From Planctomycetaceae bacterium (GTDB lineage: Bacteria; Planctomycetota; Planctomycetia; Pirellulales; Pirellulaceae): a stretch of DNA of 64,000 nucleotides. The stretch is taken from contig JAEUIQ010000069.1 of NCBI GenBank assembly GCA_016794985.1, positions 40,937 through 104,936 of the forward strand, in the 5' to 3' direction. Within the stretch, counting starts at the first letter, position 1. Each line of letters starts with the position of its first letter. A program made the translations under genes and the position numbers. The notes below the pieces were generated by a model that was not told the origin of the DNA, did not search any database, and worked only from the letters and a program-made list of their open reading frames with translations. Below are positions 36,997-45,794 of the stretch, one piece after another.

Positions 36997-37332
36997 ATGG
37001 GAAAGGCAAAACCAAAATCCCAGCGGTGTTGCCCAACCAACGAGAAGTATTCGTTGCCGGAAGTCGCCTGGGCCGACGATCTAGCCAAGCTCGCCTGGGC
37101 GTTGGCTCATCCGGCCCGTGTGCGAATTGTCCGGTTGCTACTTAATCGTACTTCCTGTGTCTGCGGCGAGATCGTTGACGAAATGCCACTGGCCCAATCA
37201 ACGGTTTCACAGCACTTGAAAATCCTCAAGGACACGGGGCTTGTTCAAGGTGAAATCGATGGACCGAGGGTTTGTTACTGTATCAACGAGGACGCCATGC
37301 TCCAGTTGAAAAAACTAATTCAGAACTTGTGA
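36997..37332 (+). CDS. arsR: ArsR/SmtB-family metalloregulator
   Basis: 111 residues from ATG 36997 (AGGAG upstream); the frame is open further 5' but that part lies in the promoter region. The winged-helix core is LAWALAHPARVRIVRLLLN, then LAQSTVSQHLKILKDTGLVQ. The metal-binding helix reads NRTSCVCGEIVDEM, with the Cys-x-Cys of arsenic-sensing ArsR (ELCVCDL in the classic case). A further Cys-Cys pair lies near the N-terminus (SQRCCPTNEKY). It likely represses the downstream arsM-arsD and arsA genes and releases DNA on binding As(III). Confidence 0.92.
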   Translation: MGKAKPKSQRCCPTNEKYSLPEVAWADDLAKLAWALAHPARVRIVRLLLNRTSCVCGEIVDEMPLAQSTVSQHLKILKDTGLVQGEIDGPRVCYCINEDAMLQLKKLIQNL

Positions 37333-37428
37333 AGCAAGAGGAAAGTTACTTTTGGGGCGCGTGTCGATTGGAGTCACCCAGAGCGGTCGTCTGGCGACGA
37401 TCGTGATAGTTTGGAGTAAGAATAGGCC

Positions 37429-38703
37429 ATGGACAAGCAGAAAATCGTGAGCGAGGTGCGTGACCAATACGCGGGTGTCGCCACGGGTCCGTTATCCAAT
37501 ACCTCTGGCGCGGTTCGCGCGATTGCGACCGCGTTTGGCTACTCCGAAGATGAACTCCGTCAGTTACCAGCCGAAGCCAATATGGGTTTGTCGTGTGGCA
37601 ATCCACTGGCGATGGCCGGTATTCGCGAGGGCGAAGTGGTGGTCGACCTGGGTTGCGGTGGCGGCATGGACGTCTTTCTCGCCGCAAGAAAAGTTGGCAC
37701 CACCGGACGAGTCATCGGGATCGATATGACGCCCGAGATGCTGGACAGGGCCCGCATCGGGCAGCAAAAACTGGGGTTGAAGAATGTCGAGTTCCATCAA
37801 GCCACGATCGACAAATTACCATTGCCCGATAACTCCGTGGATTGCGTGATTAGCAACTGTGTGATTAATTTGGTGCCAGACAAGTTGTCGGTGTTTCGCG
37901 AGATTCTGCGCGTCTTGAAACCGGGCGGACGACTTGCCTTGAGCGATATCGCGCTTAAGCAAACACTTCCCAACGCCGTCAAGCAGAGTATCGAAGCGTA
38001 CGTGGGTTGTATCGCCGGGGCAGTTCTGATTGACGATTACCGACATCAATTGGAGCAAGCTGGGTTCCTTTCTGTGCTTGTCACGCAGACTGGAGCAGAC
38101 CTCAATGCCTATGCCTTAGCGAGCGAAGGCGGGTGTTGCGGAGAAAGTTCTTGTCACTCGGATGAGAAGTCGTTGCACGATGGGCTCGCGACGGTGATGC
38201 ATTCGTTCGACGCGAATGCCTATGCGACGAGTGTGAGAGTCCACGCGCTAAAACCGGCGTCCGCCAACGACGTCAACCAGGATCCGGTTTCGAATCGGTT
38301 GCCGGTTTGGCAAGAGAGTTCCGCGATCGCAAGGCGATTGATTCAAGTGTATGACAAGCCCATGTGTTGCTCGACTGGGGTTTGTGGACCGGACGTTGAC
38401 CCGGACCTGCTTCAATTCACAGCGGATCTCGATTGGCTCAAGAACCAAGGACACCACGTCGAACGCTACAACCTTGCCCAGCAGCCACAGGCTTTTATTG
38501 AAAATGAAACGGTTCATAAGATCCTTAGCAACGACGGCATCGCTGGCCTGCCCATTGTTGTGGTAGATGGCGAGATCATCAGTCAAGCGATTTATCCATC
38601 GCGCGAAGAATTGGCCAATCGGACCGCGGCTCCGCATGACGGGAAGCGTCCGGTCTTTCTAAAGACCGTTCGCGAATGTTGTGGTAACAACGGTTGTTGT
38701 TAG
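37429..38703 (+). CDS. Fusion of arsenite S-adenosylmethionine methyltransferase (ArsM) with the As(III) chaperone ArsD
   Basis: One uninterrupted 424-residue frame. Residues 1-290 are Ars[15 protein letters not shown] (Cys56), SAM-binding [34 protein letters not shown] (Cys144) and [10 protein letters not shown] (Cys194), the three cysteines conserved for As(III) binding. From about residue 304 a complete ArsD follows: [20 protein letters not shown] with the As(III) triad Cys313, Cys314, Cys319, then [19 protein letters not shown], the [10 protein letters not shown] strand and a Cys-Cys end. ArsM methylates arsenite to volatile or less bound forms; ArsD passes arsenite to ArsA. The linker contains extra Cys ([15 protein letters not shown]). 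arsA follows immediately. Confidence 0.9.
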   Translation: MDKQKIVSEVRDQYAGVATGPLSNTSGAVRAIATAFGYSEDELRQLPAEANMGLSCGNPLAMAGIREGEVVVDLGCGGGMDVFLAARKVGTTGRVIGIDMTPEMLDRARIGQQKLGLKNVEFHQATIDKLPLPDNSVDCVISNCVINLVPDKLSVFREILRVLKPGGRLALSDIALKQTLPNAVKQSIEAYVGCIAGAVLIDDYRHQLEQAGFLSVLVTQTGADLNAYALASEGGCCGESSCHSDEKSLHDGLATVMHSFDANAYATSVRVHALKPASANDVNQDPVSNRLPVWQESSAIARRLIQVYDKPMCCSTGVCGPDVDPDLLQFTADLDWLKNQGHHVERYNLAQQPQAFIENETVHKILSNDGIAGLPIVVVDGEIISQAIYPSREELANRTAAPHDGKRPVFLKTVRECCGNNGCC

Positions 38704-38762
38704 AAGAGGCTTGACTGCTACGGTCTGTTCGGTGTTCGCCAAAAGTAGGAGTCGATGGGATC

Positions 38763-40565
38763 ATGAATTTTCTCAATCATCAAACGCGAGTGATCTTTTT
38801 TACTGGGAAAGGCGGTGTTGGCAAAACGACCGTCGCCTGCGCTACGGCGGTCAAGCTCGCAGAGGCCGGGAAAAAGGTCTTGCTCGTATCGACGGATCCC
38901 GCATCGAATTTAGATGAGGTGCTCGAAACGACGCTGAGGAACCACCCCACTCCCATTTCGACCGTCCCCAACCTGATGGCGATGAATCTGGATCCGGAGA
39001 AGTTAGCCTTCGAATACCGCGAACGAGTGATAGGTCCCTACCGAGGATTGCTGCCTGAGTCGGTCTTGAAAAGTATGGAAGAACAATTTTCGGGAGCTTG
39101 CACACGAGAGATCGCGGCCTTCGATGAGTTTGCGCGTCTGCTTGCAGACCCGAGTGACACGGCAGAGTTCTGTCACTTGATTTTTGATACGGCTCCCACG
39201 GGTCATACCCTTCGCTTACTGACCTTGCCTGCCGCTTGGGACGATTTTCTGGAGCAAAACCAGAGCGGAACGACATGTCTGGGGCCACTGGCTGGATTGC
39301 AATCGCAACAACAACTTTATCGCGCAGCGGTTGGCGTTCTCAGCGACCCGGTCGTAACGACCATGGTGTTGGTCACGCGAGCGGAAACTAGTACGTTGGC
39401 AGAAGCGGCTCGGACGAGTGATGAACTTAGTAAGTTAGGAATTAGTAATCAACACTTAGTCGTCAACGGTTTATTCCTCGCCAAGGACACGAACGATCCT
39501 TACGCGGTGGCGCTAGAAAAACGCCACACAACAGCCCTCGCCACCGCGCCGGCGAATTTGGCGAATCTGCCACAAACCGTTGTACCATGGAGTCCCCATG
39601 AGTTTCTGGGAGTGGCTGCTCTGCGGCGTTTTGGTTCGACGACTGCCTGTGAGACGGCGACTCAGGATACAGGATCCAGCGATGACGCATTTCGTCCGCC
39701 TCAGCTGAGCGACCTCGTCGATGAGTTAGTTGCCGACGGTCACGGCGTCATTTTTGCGATGGGCAAAGGTGGTGTGGGAAAGACGACCGTCGCTGCCGCA
39801 ATTTCGATCGCGATCGCCGAACGGGGATTCGAGGTTCATCTCTCCACGACGGACCCGGCGGCCCATTTGGCAGCCGTATTGAATAATGAACGCCTACCCA
39901 ACTTGACCGTGAGTCGCATCGATCCCGCCGTCGAAACTGCGAAGTATGCTGGCGAAGTGATGCGAAAGTCTGGCTCCAATTTGGATGACTCAGGTCAAGC
40001 GTTGTTGGCCGAGGATTTGCGATCACCTTGTACAGAGGAGATTGCCGTCTTTCGAGCCTTTGCCGATGCGGTGGCGGAAGGTGTTGATAAGTTTGTCGTT
40101 CTAGATACGGCCCCGACGGGTCACACCATTTTACTGCTTGATTCGGCGCTGGCCTTTCATCGCGACGTCACACGACAATCGCGTGAAGTCCCAGATGCGG
40201 TCGCGTCGCTTTTGCCTCGACTGCGCGATCCAAGTTTTACCCGTGTCCTTATCGTTACCCTTCCCGAACCAACGCCTGTGCATGAAGCCGCCGAATTGCA
40301 ACGTGATCTCCGTCGGGCGAGTATTCAACCTTATGCCTGGATCGTTAATCAAGTACTTCGGTGGTTGCCGATCACGGATCCGCTTCTGATGCAAAAGCGT
40401 TCCCGCGAAGAAAAATACTTGCAAGAGGTCACGAAAATTCACGCGGAGAAGGTGGCAGTTATTCCCTGGCAGATCGAGCCACCCATCGGAGTGGTCGCGC
40501 TTCGTCACTTGACCGGCGGCACTTCTTTGGTGCCGAATATGCCGGAGAGGACGCGTGTGCCTTAG
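38763..40565 (+). CDS. arsA: Arsenite-translocating ATPase ArsA, two-domain
   Basis: 600 residues, the classic tandem form. Each half has an intact deviant Walker A (GKGGVGKTT near residues 15 and 337) and a DTAPTGHT signature. The As(III)/Sb(III)-binding cysteines are present at 113 (GACTREIAAF), 172 (TTCLGPL) and about 423 (SPCTEEIAVF), matching Escherichia coli positions 113, 172 and 422. ArsA normally energises the ArsB permease after receiving arsenite from ArsD. It follows the arsM-arsD fusion by 59 bases; no permease gene is seen in the window. Confidence 0.95.
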   Translation: MNFLNHQTRVIFFTGKGGVGKTTVACATAVKLAEAGKKVLLVSTDPASNLDEVLETTLRNHPTPISTVPNLMAMNLDPEKLAFEYRERVIGPYRGLLPESVLKSMEEQFSGACTREIAAFDEFARLLADPSDTAEFCHLIFDTAPTGHTLRLLTLPAAWDDFLEQNQSGTTCLGPLAGLQSQQQLYRAAVGVLSDPVVTTMVLVTRAETSTLAEAARTSDELSKLGISNQHLVVNGLFLAKDTNDPYAVALEKRHTTALATAPANLANLPQTVVPWSPHEFLGVAALRRFGSTTACETATQDTGSSDDAFRPPQLSDLVDELVADGHGVIFAMGKGGVGKTTVAAAISIAIAERGFEVHLSTTDPAAHLAAVLNNERLPNLTVSRIDPAVETAKYAGEVMRKSGSNLDDSGQALLAEDLRSPCTEEIAVFRAFADAVAEGVDKFVVLDTAPTGHTILLLDSALAFHRDVTRQSREVPDAVASLLPRLRDPSFTRVLIVTLPEPTPVHEAAELQRDLRRASIQPYAWIVNQVLRWLPITDPLLMQKRSREEKYLQEVTKIHAEKVAVIPWQIEPPIGVVALRHLTGGTSLVPNMPERTRVP

Positions 40566-40690
40566 TCACTTCTGCGGGAGTCGTCGCAAGCGTCTCCCGG
40601 ATATTGCTCCTCCAGAACGGCTCGTTAGCCAACGAGTGATTCGTGAACGCCCGAACCAAAGCACCCCACTTATTTACCCAAGGAAGCATC

Positions 40691-41341
40691 ATGAATTCGA
40701 GGCAACAGTCCCCCGCCAGCGGAGTGTTTTTTCCTGAGTTACTTCGTTATTTGTGTGAACGAGAAAGGGAGTTCGATTCGATACCGCAGGAACGCAAGTT
40801 GCAGCTCGCCGAGATTTCCGAGTATATCCGCGCGCGATTGTCGAAGTCTGAGGTAGCCAAACTGAATTTTATTTGCACCCACAATTCGCGTCGTAGTCAT
40901 TTGTCCCAGTTGTGGGCTCACATCGCGGCCGACTACTTTGGTTTGGTGGGTGTCGAAACGTATTCGGGAGGAACCGAGGCCACCGCCTTTAATCCTCGAG
41001 CCGTGGCCGCGATGCAACGAAGTGGCGTACGAATTTCCGTGGAAGATTCCTTGGCATCCAATCCGCGTTACCGTGTCCACACTTCTGAATCGTCGGCGCC
41101 GCAGATTTGCTTTTCCAAGGTATTCAATGATCCCCCGAATCCAAGTAGCGGCTACTGCGCTGTGATGACCTGTTCGCAGGCGGATGATGCCTGTCCCTTG
41201 GTAATGGGTTGCGATTCCAGAATTCCACTGCGATATGATGATCCCAAAGTAGCGGACGACACCGAATTCGAAGCACAAAGATACGACGAACGGTCGGCTC
41301 AAATCTGCCGCGAAATGCTGTTTCTGATGTCGCTGGTTTAG
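40691..41341 (+). CDS. Low-molecular-weight phosphatase-fold protein, arsenate-reductase-like
   Basis: 216 residues from ATG 40691 (CCAAGGAAG upstream). The phosphatase loop is CTHNSRRS, Cys62 to Arg68 (C-x5-R), in the LMW-PTP/ArsC fold. Arsenate reductases of this fold usually have CTGNSCRS, where the second Cys matters; here it is Arg. A later Cys cluster (GYCAVMTCSQADDACPLVMG) could supply resolving thiols. Proteins of this type are found in arsenic loci of several phyla. It lies about 125 bases after arsA. Reduction of arsenate is inferred from context. Confidence 0.78.
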   Translation: MNSRQQSPASGVFFPELLRYLCEREREFDSIPQERKLQLAEISEYIRARLSKSEVAKLNFICTHNSRRSHLSQLWAHIAADYFGLVGVETYSGGTEATAFNPRAVAAMQRSGVRISVEDSLASNPRYRVHTSESSAPQICFSKVFNDPPNPSSGYCAVMTCSQADDACPLVMGCDSRIPLRYDDPKVADDTEFEAQRYDERSAQICREMLFLMSLV

Positions 41342-41520
41342 ACTCCAACCGTTGGCTTGCGCGCAGCAGTTCGGTTTGTTGCGACCCATTCGGGACGGGT
41401 TTGGCCGACAAAATGCTTCACAGCGTTGCCGTGGCGGCTAGCGGTTTGGACAACGCCTCCGTCGAGGCAATTTCATCGTCGAGGATTCTGTATCGACAAC
41501 GAGTCGAATTTGTCCATGCG

Positions 41521-41607
41521 AAGAGTCAGGTCTAGAACGACGGGATCCAGTTGGGCTAGAGTGAGCGTCCAAGCGTACGGCTCGGCTTTGCCGATTGGTA
41601 GACTCTT
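41521..41607 (+). promoter_or_regulatory. Possible structured leader upstream of sugE/gdx
   Basis: An outer stem AAGAGTC (41521-41527) / GACTCTT (41601-41607) encloses TCTAG (41531-41535) / CTAGA (41556-41560) and CGGC-TTT-GCCG (41583-41593). This three-stem layout ends 25 bases before the ATG. It does not match the guanidine riboswitch consensus sequences I can recall, and no open reading frame explains it. Gdx-type exporters are often controlled by guanidine riboswitches, which makes it worth testing. Confidence 0.35.
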
Positions 41608-41632
41608 GATCCTGAGACGGAGAATTCGACAC

Positions 41633-42004
41633 ATGACTTGGAATTGGACCCTTTTGATTGTCGCTGGACTGTTCGAGGTGGGTTGGGCGATCGGGCTCAA
41701 GTACACCGAGGGATTCACGCGATTTTGGCCCTCGGTGGCTACGGTCGTGGCCATCGTGATCAGCATGAGCCTCTTGGGGCTGGCCGTCAAAACTCTGCCG
41801 GTCGGTACGGCTTATGCAGTTTGGGTGGGGATTGGCACGGTTGGAACGGCGGTGTTAGGGATCTTCCTCCTTGGTGAAACGGTCACAATGCTACGCTTGT
41901 TGAGCTTGAGTTTGATTGTTGCGGGCATTATCGGCTTGAAAATCGCAACTCCGGGAGAATCAGCTCCCAAAGCGGACACCGCCGTGCAAAAATTGTTGTC
42001 TTGA
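41633..42004 (+). CDS. sugE: SugE/Gdx small multidrug-resistance-family guanidinium exporter
   Basis: 123 residues from ATG 41633, GGAG upstream. Four membrane helices and the Gdx pattern are clear: [20 protein letters not shown] with the ion-coupling Glu, then [20 protein letters not shown] and [13 protein letters not shown]. In the family, SugE/Gdx members export guanidinium rather than drugs. It follows the arsenic locus by 290 bases and could have its own promoter and leader. The C-terminal tail ([15 protein letters not shown]) is longer than usual. Confidence 0.9.
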   Translation: MTWNWTLLIVAGLFEVGWAIGLKYTEGFTRFWPSVATVVAIVISMSLLGLAVKTLPVGTAYAVWVGIGTVGTAVLGIFLLGETVTMLRLLSLSLIVAGIIGLKIATPGESAPKADTAVQKLLS

Positions 42005-42161
42005 TACTTTGCCACGAGTAGACTGTTACCTTCGGAGCCAAGCGGGCGCCGCGAGGTCTTCTGTTTTTCGAGAGAACTTCGTCCGAATTTCATTAACTGA
42101 AATTACTCGCGATGTTGGGGACGTTTGCGGAGGGCATCCATCCATACCGGAAGACTGGACC

Positions 42162-42626
42162 ATGAACGATAAATCAAATTCGAAGGCTCCACTTTGGTTT
42201 TGGGCGATTGCGGTGGTTGCTTTGCTGTGGAATCTGATGGGCGGTATGATCTTCCTCATGGAGATGTTCGCGCAAGAAGCCGCGATGGAGGGCATGACCG
42301 ATACCCAAAAGGCTTGGGTTCGTGCGACGCCGAGTTGGATTTATGTCGTGTTTGGCGTTTCGGTACTCACGGGACTTCTGGGCAGCGTCGGCTTGTTGTG
42401 GCGCATGCAGAACTCTGTGATCTTGTTCTCGATCAGTTTGGTTGCGGTGTTGATCCAGATGATCTACACGATGGTGATCGCTGGTGGGTTGCAGGTCATG
42501 GGGCCTTCGGGTGCGATCATGCCAGCGATCGTGATTGTCTTGGCATTCACGTGGTTATTCGCTTCGATTTATTTCAGCCGCCAAGGTTGGTTGTGCCGTG
42601 CAAGTAGTCATACTGCCAGGTCTTGA
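42162..42626 (+). CDS. Small integral membrane protein of unknown function
   Basis: 154 residues from ATG 42162. Four hydrophobic segments: FWAIAVVALLWNLMGGMIFL, then IYVVFGVSVLTGLLGSVGLL, SVILFSISLVAVLIQMIY and AIMPAIVIVLAFTWLFASIY. Between the first two is a charged loop (QEAAMEGMTDTQKAWVRATP). Similar proteins without a known role are common in Planctomycetes and Bacteroidetes. The 3' end overlaps the hydrolase gene by 29 bases, in a different frame. Confidence 0.7.
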   Translation: MNDKSNSKAPLWFWAIAVVALLWNLMGGMIFLMEMFAQEAAMEGMTDTQKAWVRATPSWIYVVFGVSVLTGLLGSVGLLWRMQNSVILFSISLVAVLIQMIYTMVIAGGLQVMGPSGAIMPAIVIVLAFTWLFASIYFSRQGWLCRASSHTARS

Positions 42627-43281
42627 TGGTACGGATTTGTTGTTGGGGCGCTTTGTCGCTTTGGCACCACTCGATTGTCGCGTGGCTGTCTTGCCTTTAC
42701 CGGACAACCCGGTCGATGATTACGATTCGCTCGCCGTTTCGGTTGGTGAACGTATCCGTCAACTAGGCTCGTGCCATTTGGTTGCCGAGTCGTTCTCGGG
42801 CCCACTTGGAATTCTCATTGCTCGTCGGCATCCCGAATTGATTCGGCAGTTGACGTTAGTCGCTTCGTTCGTGAAATCCCCGGGGCCTGGATTCGCACGA
42901 TGGCTACCTTGGTCTTGGCTGTTTCGGCTGCCGCTACCGATTGCGGTTGCAAAGTATCTGTTCGTAGGGAATGATCATGATCTGGCAACTCGATTGCGAA
43001 CAACCGTGCGGCAAACTTCAGCGGCGACGATGGCCCAACGAGTTCGCTGCACCCTTGAAGTTGACGTATGCCGCGAACTAGCGAGTTTGAATTGCCCAGT
43101 CCGATATCTTCGGCCAACCTTTGATCGGCTCGTGCCGGTTCGTTCGGTTCGTAAGATTCGTGAGATCAACCCTTGTGTCACGATCCATGAGATCGATGGC
43201 CCGCATTTGATTTTGCAAACGTGTCCACGACAGTCCTGGAAAATCATTCACATGAACTGTGGTACCACCACGACCGGATGA
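42598..43281 (+). CDS. Alpha/beta-hydrolase-fold protein
   Basis: 227 residues from GTG 42598, within the end of the membrane protein gene. The fold opens VVILPGLDGTDLLLGRF; the nucleophile elbow is VAESFSGPLG, with Ser in an AESFSG variant of GxSxG; the acid is probably the Asp in RPTFDRLVP and the base His in IDGPHLILQ. This short family resembles carboxylesterase-like or BioH-like hydrolases of unknown substrate. The start is uncertain. Confidence 0.75.
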   Translation: MQVVILPGLDGTDLLLGRFVALAPLDCRVAVLPLPDNPVDDYDSLAVSVGERIRQLGSCHLVAESFSGPLGILIARRHPELIRQLTLVASFVKSPGPGFARWLPWSWLFRLPLPIAVAKYLFVGNDHDLATRLRTTVRQTSAATMAQRVRCTLEVDVCRELASLNCPVRYLRPTFDRLVPVRSVRKIREINPCVTIHEIDGPHLILQTCPRQSWKIIHMNCGTTTTG

Positions 43282-43629
43282 CTACCAAATCAAAGCGCGC
43301 TGCAAGTCGCGGAGAAGTCTACGCCGAGCAATCCGCTTGGAAGCATGGGTCATTGATCTTTGAACGATACTGCCAGACATTTGGGTTTCGGGGCAAGTGA
43401 CTGGAATGATGAGGAACCATTGAGTTCTTGGTCTGGCTTTGGGCTCGGCGGAAGTAGAATGACATCCGCGGCAACCGTCTAAGCGAAAGCTTGTTGGCGA
43501 AAAATCGATCGCGAGAATTTATTGGCGAGTTATCCGGGCATTCCTGAACGAAGGCGGTAAACGAAGTCCCCGAGCCGATCGATTTCGCCGCGTTCGATGA
43601 CCTAAAGCGGTTTGAAGCCACCCAAGGCA
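43282..43629. other. Intergenic region, no gene seen
   Basis: About 350 bases between the hydrolase (plus) and a convergent minus-strand gene. Open frames here have no family resemblance. No clear terminator was found. Confidence 0.5.
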
Positions 43630-43661
43630 TCATAGTTCGCGAAATGATTGGATCACGGCTT

Positions 43662-44312
43662 CTAGTTTTGCTTTGTGTGTTGCTTCTCGATCTTGCACAA
43701 TACTTGGTGGAAGTGGCTCCTGCCTTCAATAACTACGCCAAAAAATACGACCGGATTGCCATCGATCGAACCTCGGACTTGAAAGTGATAGGCGGGCATG
43801 CCATTCAAAGGAGTTGAGACTTTCGGCGTACCCGTGAACCCCGGGTTGCTGGTACGCATGTTGTTGATGATCAGGTCCGAATATTCGTCAAGCGTCGCAT
43901 CGCCCATCAAGTCGGAAATTTCTTCTTTGGTTTCGGAAAGCACCAGAGCGTAGGTTTCCGCAAACATGTTACCCATTTGTAAAGACGCTTCCGGGTTGGC
44001 CATCGGGCCCGTCAATGCCATCCAGTTCTTCGGTAGCTTCAGGGAAGCCACCCCGTCATTTGTCTCGCGGACAACCAATTCGGAGCTATCGACCGCAACT
44101 TGGCGAACCGCAAAGAAGATAAAGCCACCACATGCGAGTGTTGCTATCAGAAGGATCCCAAACACGATCCCCAAGATTCCAACAACCGACAGCCCCTTCT
44201 TCTTGGACGGCGGTGCCCCGTATCCTGAATTGCCATACGGATGTGTGTATCCACCGGCAGGTTGATTGCCGTAGGGTGCAGGAAATTGAGGGTTGGGGAT
44301 TTGCTGCGACAT
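43662..44312 (-). CDS. Single-pass membrane protein with Tyr/Pro/Gly-rich N-terminus; C-terminus apparently frameshifted
   Basis: 216 residues from ATG 44312. The N-terminus is Pro/Gly/Tyr-rich (YTHPYGNSGYGAPPSKKKG), then a membrane segment (VGILGIVFGILLIATLACGG), then an extracytoplasmic domain (LVVRETNDGVASLKLPKNWM, and AYHFQVRGSIDGNPVVFFGV). In the current frame it ends CKIEKQHTKQN. In another frame the sequence continues DREATHKAKLEAVIQSFREL and stops at 43630, a much more natural end (amphipathic, as in related proteins). Function unknown. Confidence 0.7.
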   Translation of the reverse strand: MSQQIPNPQFPAPYGNQPAGGYTHPYGNSGYGAPPSKKKGLSVVGILGIVFGILLIATLACGGFIFFAVRQVAVDSSELVVRETNDGVASLKLPKNWMALTGPMANPEASLQMGNMFAETYALVLSETKEEISDLMGDATLDEYSDLIINNMRTSNPGFTGTPKVSTPLNGMPAYHFQVRGSIDGNPVVFFGVVIEGRSHFHQVLCKIEKQHTKQN

Positions 44313-44719
44313 CGACGGGTCTCTATCTGGTGTTCGGTGGAAGATTTGGACAGGAATTCGGGGGCATGCATTGAGGAAAACTGGAACAGGCAATTTCTAT
44401 AAATGCAAGTGCGTTCAGATGCTCGGTTGTCTTCGCTTTCATCGGATGATTCGACAACCAATAGGACCGAAGACCTCTCAGACGGGTGCTGATTGTACTG
44501 GAGCCAATGCGCGGGTCAAGCAATCAAAGCGTCGGGCCGCAGCATCAAACCGCCGAAATTCAAAGGTGCTTCTCACGGCCCCCTCATAGAAAATGCCGCT
44601 TATTTCGCGATGGAGTGATTCCCTTGTTATTCCACGAAACGATACAATGAGGAGCTACAATTAGTTTTTCCGTGCACTCCACGGCCAGTTGATCGCACGT
44701 AATCGAATTGACGGGTGCT
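44313..44719. other. Divergent intergenic region, no gene seen
   Basis: About 407 bases between two divergently transcribed genes. It should hold both promoters; a TACAAT element lies near 44645, without a well-placed -35. No gene of recognisable family was seen. Confidence 0.45.
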
Positions 44720-45688
44720 ATGTCAAAGAAAAGACCAACGGAATCAGACCTTGCTGAGGATTCGGTTGCCTTGAGTAAATTGGCGACCAGTTTAACCGAG
44801 GTCGCCCAGCGGTTCGGGTTTGCGAAGCGGATCATTCCAGACCTGCCACTAGACGACGCCGAGTATTCCATCGTCGCGAATCTGTCCGGCCTCTCAGCAA
44901 CTCTGGAGCGAAAACTTAAATCTGGGATATCGGCTATTTCAGTCGTGGAGGCCGCGAACGTATTGAACGCTCTGGCTCAAGCTCTGGTCGATACGGAGTC
45001 ACCGCAGAGGCGGAAGCTGCTGTTGATGTCGCAAAAGCTGGCAGAATCCCTATCGTTTGGTGGATCGTGGGTACCAACCAAGGGACATGGGCAGACGTTG
45101 CAACCCGCAGTCACGGTTTATCAGTTCAAGGTCACATTGTTCGGAGTCGAACCTGCGGTCTGGCGACGCATACAAATATGGCCATGCAGTCTCGACAAGC
45201 TCCATGAGTATATTCAGACGGCTATGGGATGGACCAATAGTCATTTGTACCGATTCGAGATCAATGGTCAGCATTACGGTGATCCTGAGTTGCTTGATGA
45301 CGGATTCGGAGACTTTGATTACGGTGACTCCACGAAGACCGCCCTCGCCAAAATCTTGCCACGGACTGGAGAACATTTTCGCTTTAATTACGAGTACGAT
45401 TTCGGTGACGGATGGGTACACGAAGTGTTGTTCGAGGGATGTCCGAAATTTAATCCCAAAGCCAAATATCCACTCTGCCTAGAGGGCGCGCGAGCATGTC
45501 CACCGGAAGACTGCGGTGGCATTGGGGGGTATGAGGATTTTCTGGAAGCGATCGGAAACCCAAAGCACGGAGATCACAAGCGTATGCGGCAATGGATCGG
45601 CGGTCGGTTTGACTCTGCAGCGTTCGATGCAAAGAAGGCAACGAGGGCCATGCTCAAGGGCCTCCCCGATTGGCGGAGAATGGAATAG
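44720..45688 (+). CDS. Plasmid pRiA4b ORF-3 family protein
   Basis: 322 residues from ATG 44720. The C-terminal domain (VYQFKVTLFGVEPAVWRRIQ, then WTNSHLYRFEINGQHYGDP, then FRFNYEYDFGDGWVHEV, then YPLCLEGARACPPEDCGGIG) is the pRiA4b ORF-3-like domain also found in IS1096 TnpR-like proteins. The N-terminal ~130 residues are helical and not recognised. The family is common on plasmids and mobile elements but its function is unknown. It is convergent with the haem lipoprotein gene. Confidence 0.85.
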   Translation: MSKKRPTESDLAEDSVALSKLATSLTEVAQRFGFAKRIIPDLPLDDAEYSIVANLSGLSATLERKLKSGISAISVVEAANVLNALAQALVDTESPQRRKLLLMSQKLAESLSFGGSWVPTKGHGQTLQPAVTVYQFKVTLFGVEPAVWRRIQIWPCSLDKLHEYIQTAMGWTNSHLYRFEINGQHYGDPELLDDGFGDFDYGDSTKTALAKILPRTGEHFRFNYEYDFGDGWVHEVLFEGCPKFNPKAKYPLCLEGARACPPEDCGGIGGYEDFLEAIGNPKHGDHKRMRQWIGGRFDSAAFDAKKATRAMLKGLPDWRRME

Positions 45689-45794
45689 GGGTAGGTGGAC
45701 GTTGACAAGTGGCGCTGTTTTCGCCCGCCGATCCGCCAATTCACGCCGCAGGTTCAGGTGGCTGTTGATTCATTTTGAGCTCCATCTCTTGAGA

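Noticed and set aside
41342..41632. Known guanidine riboswitch
   Set aside because: The leader can fold, but the conserved sequence elements I can recall are missing.
43319..43729. 136-codon minus-strand frame
   Set aside because: It overlaps the end of the membrane protein gene in another frame and the empty gap, with basic, low-complexity translation.
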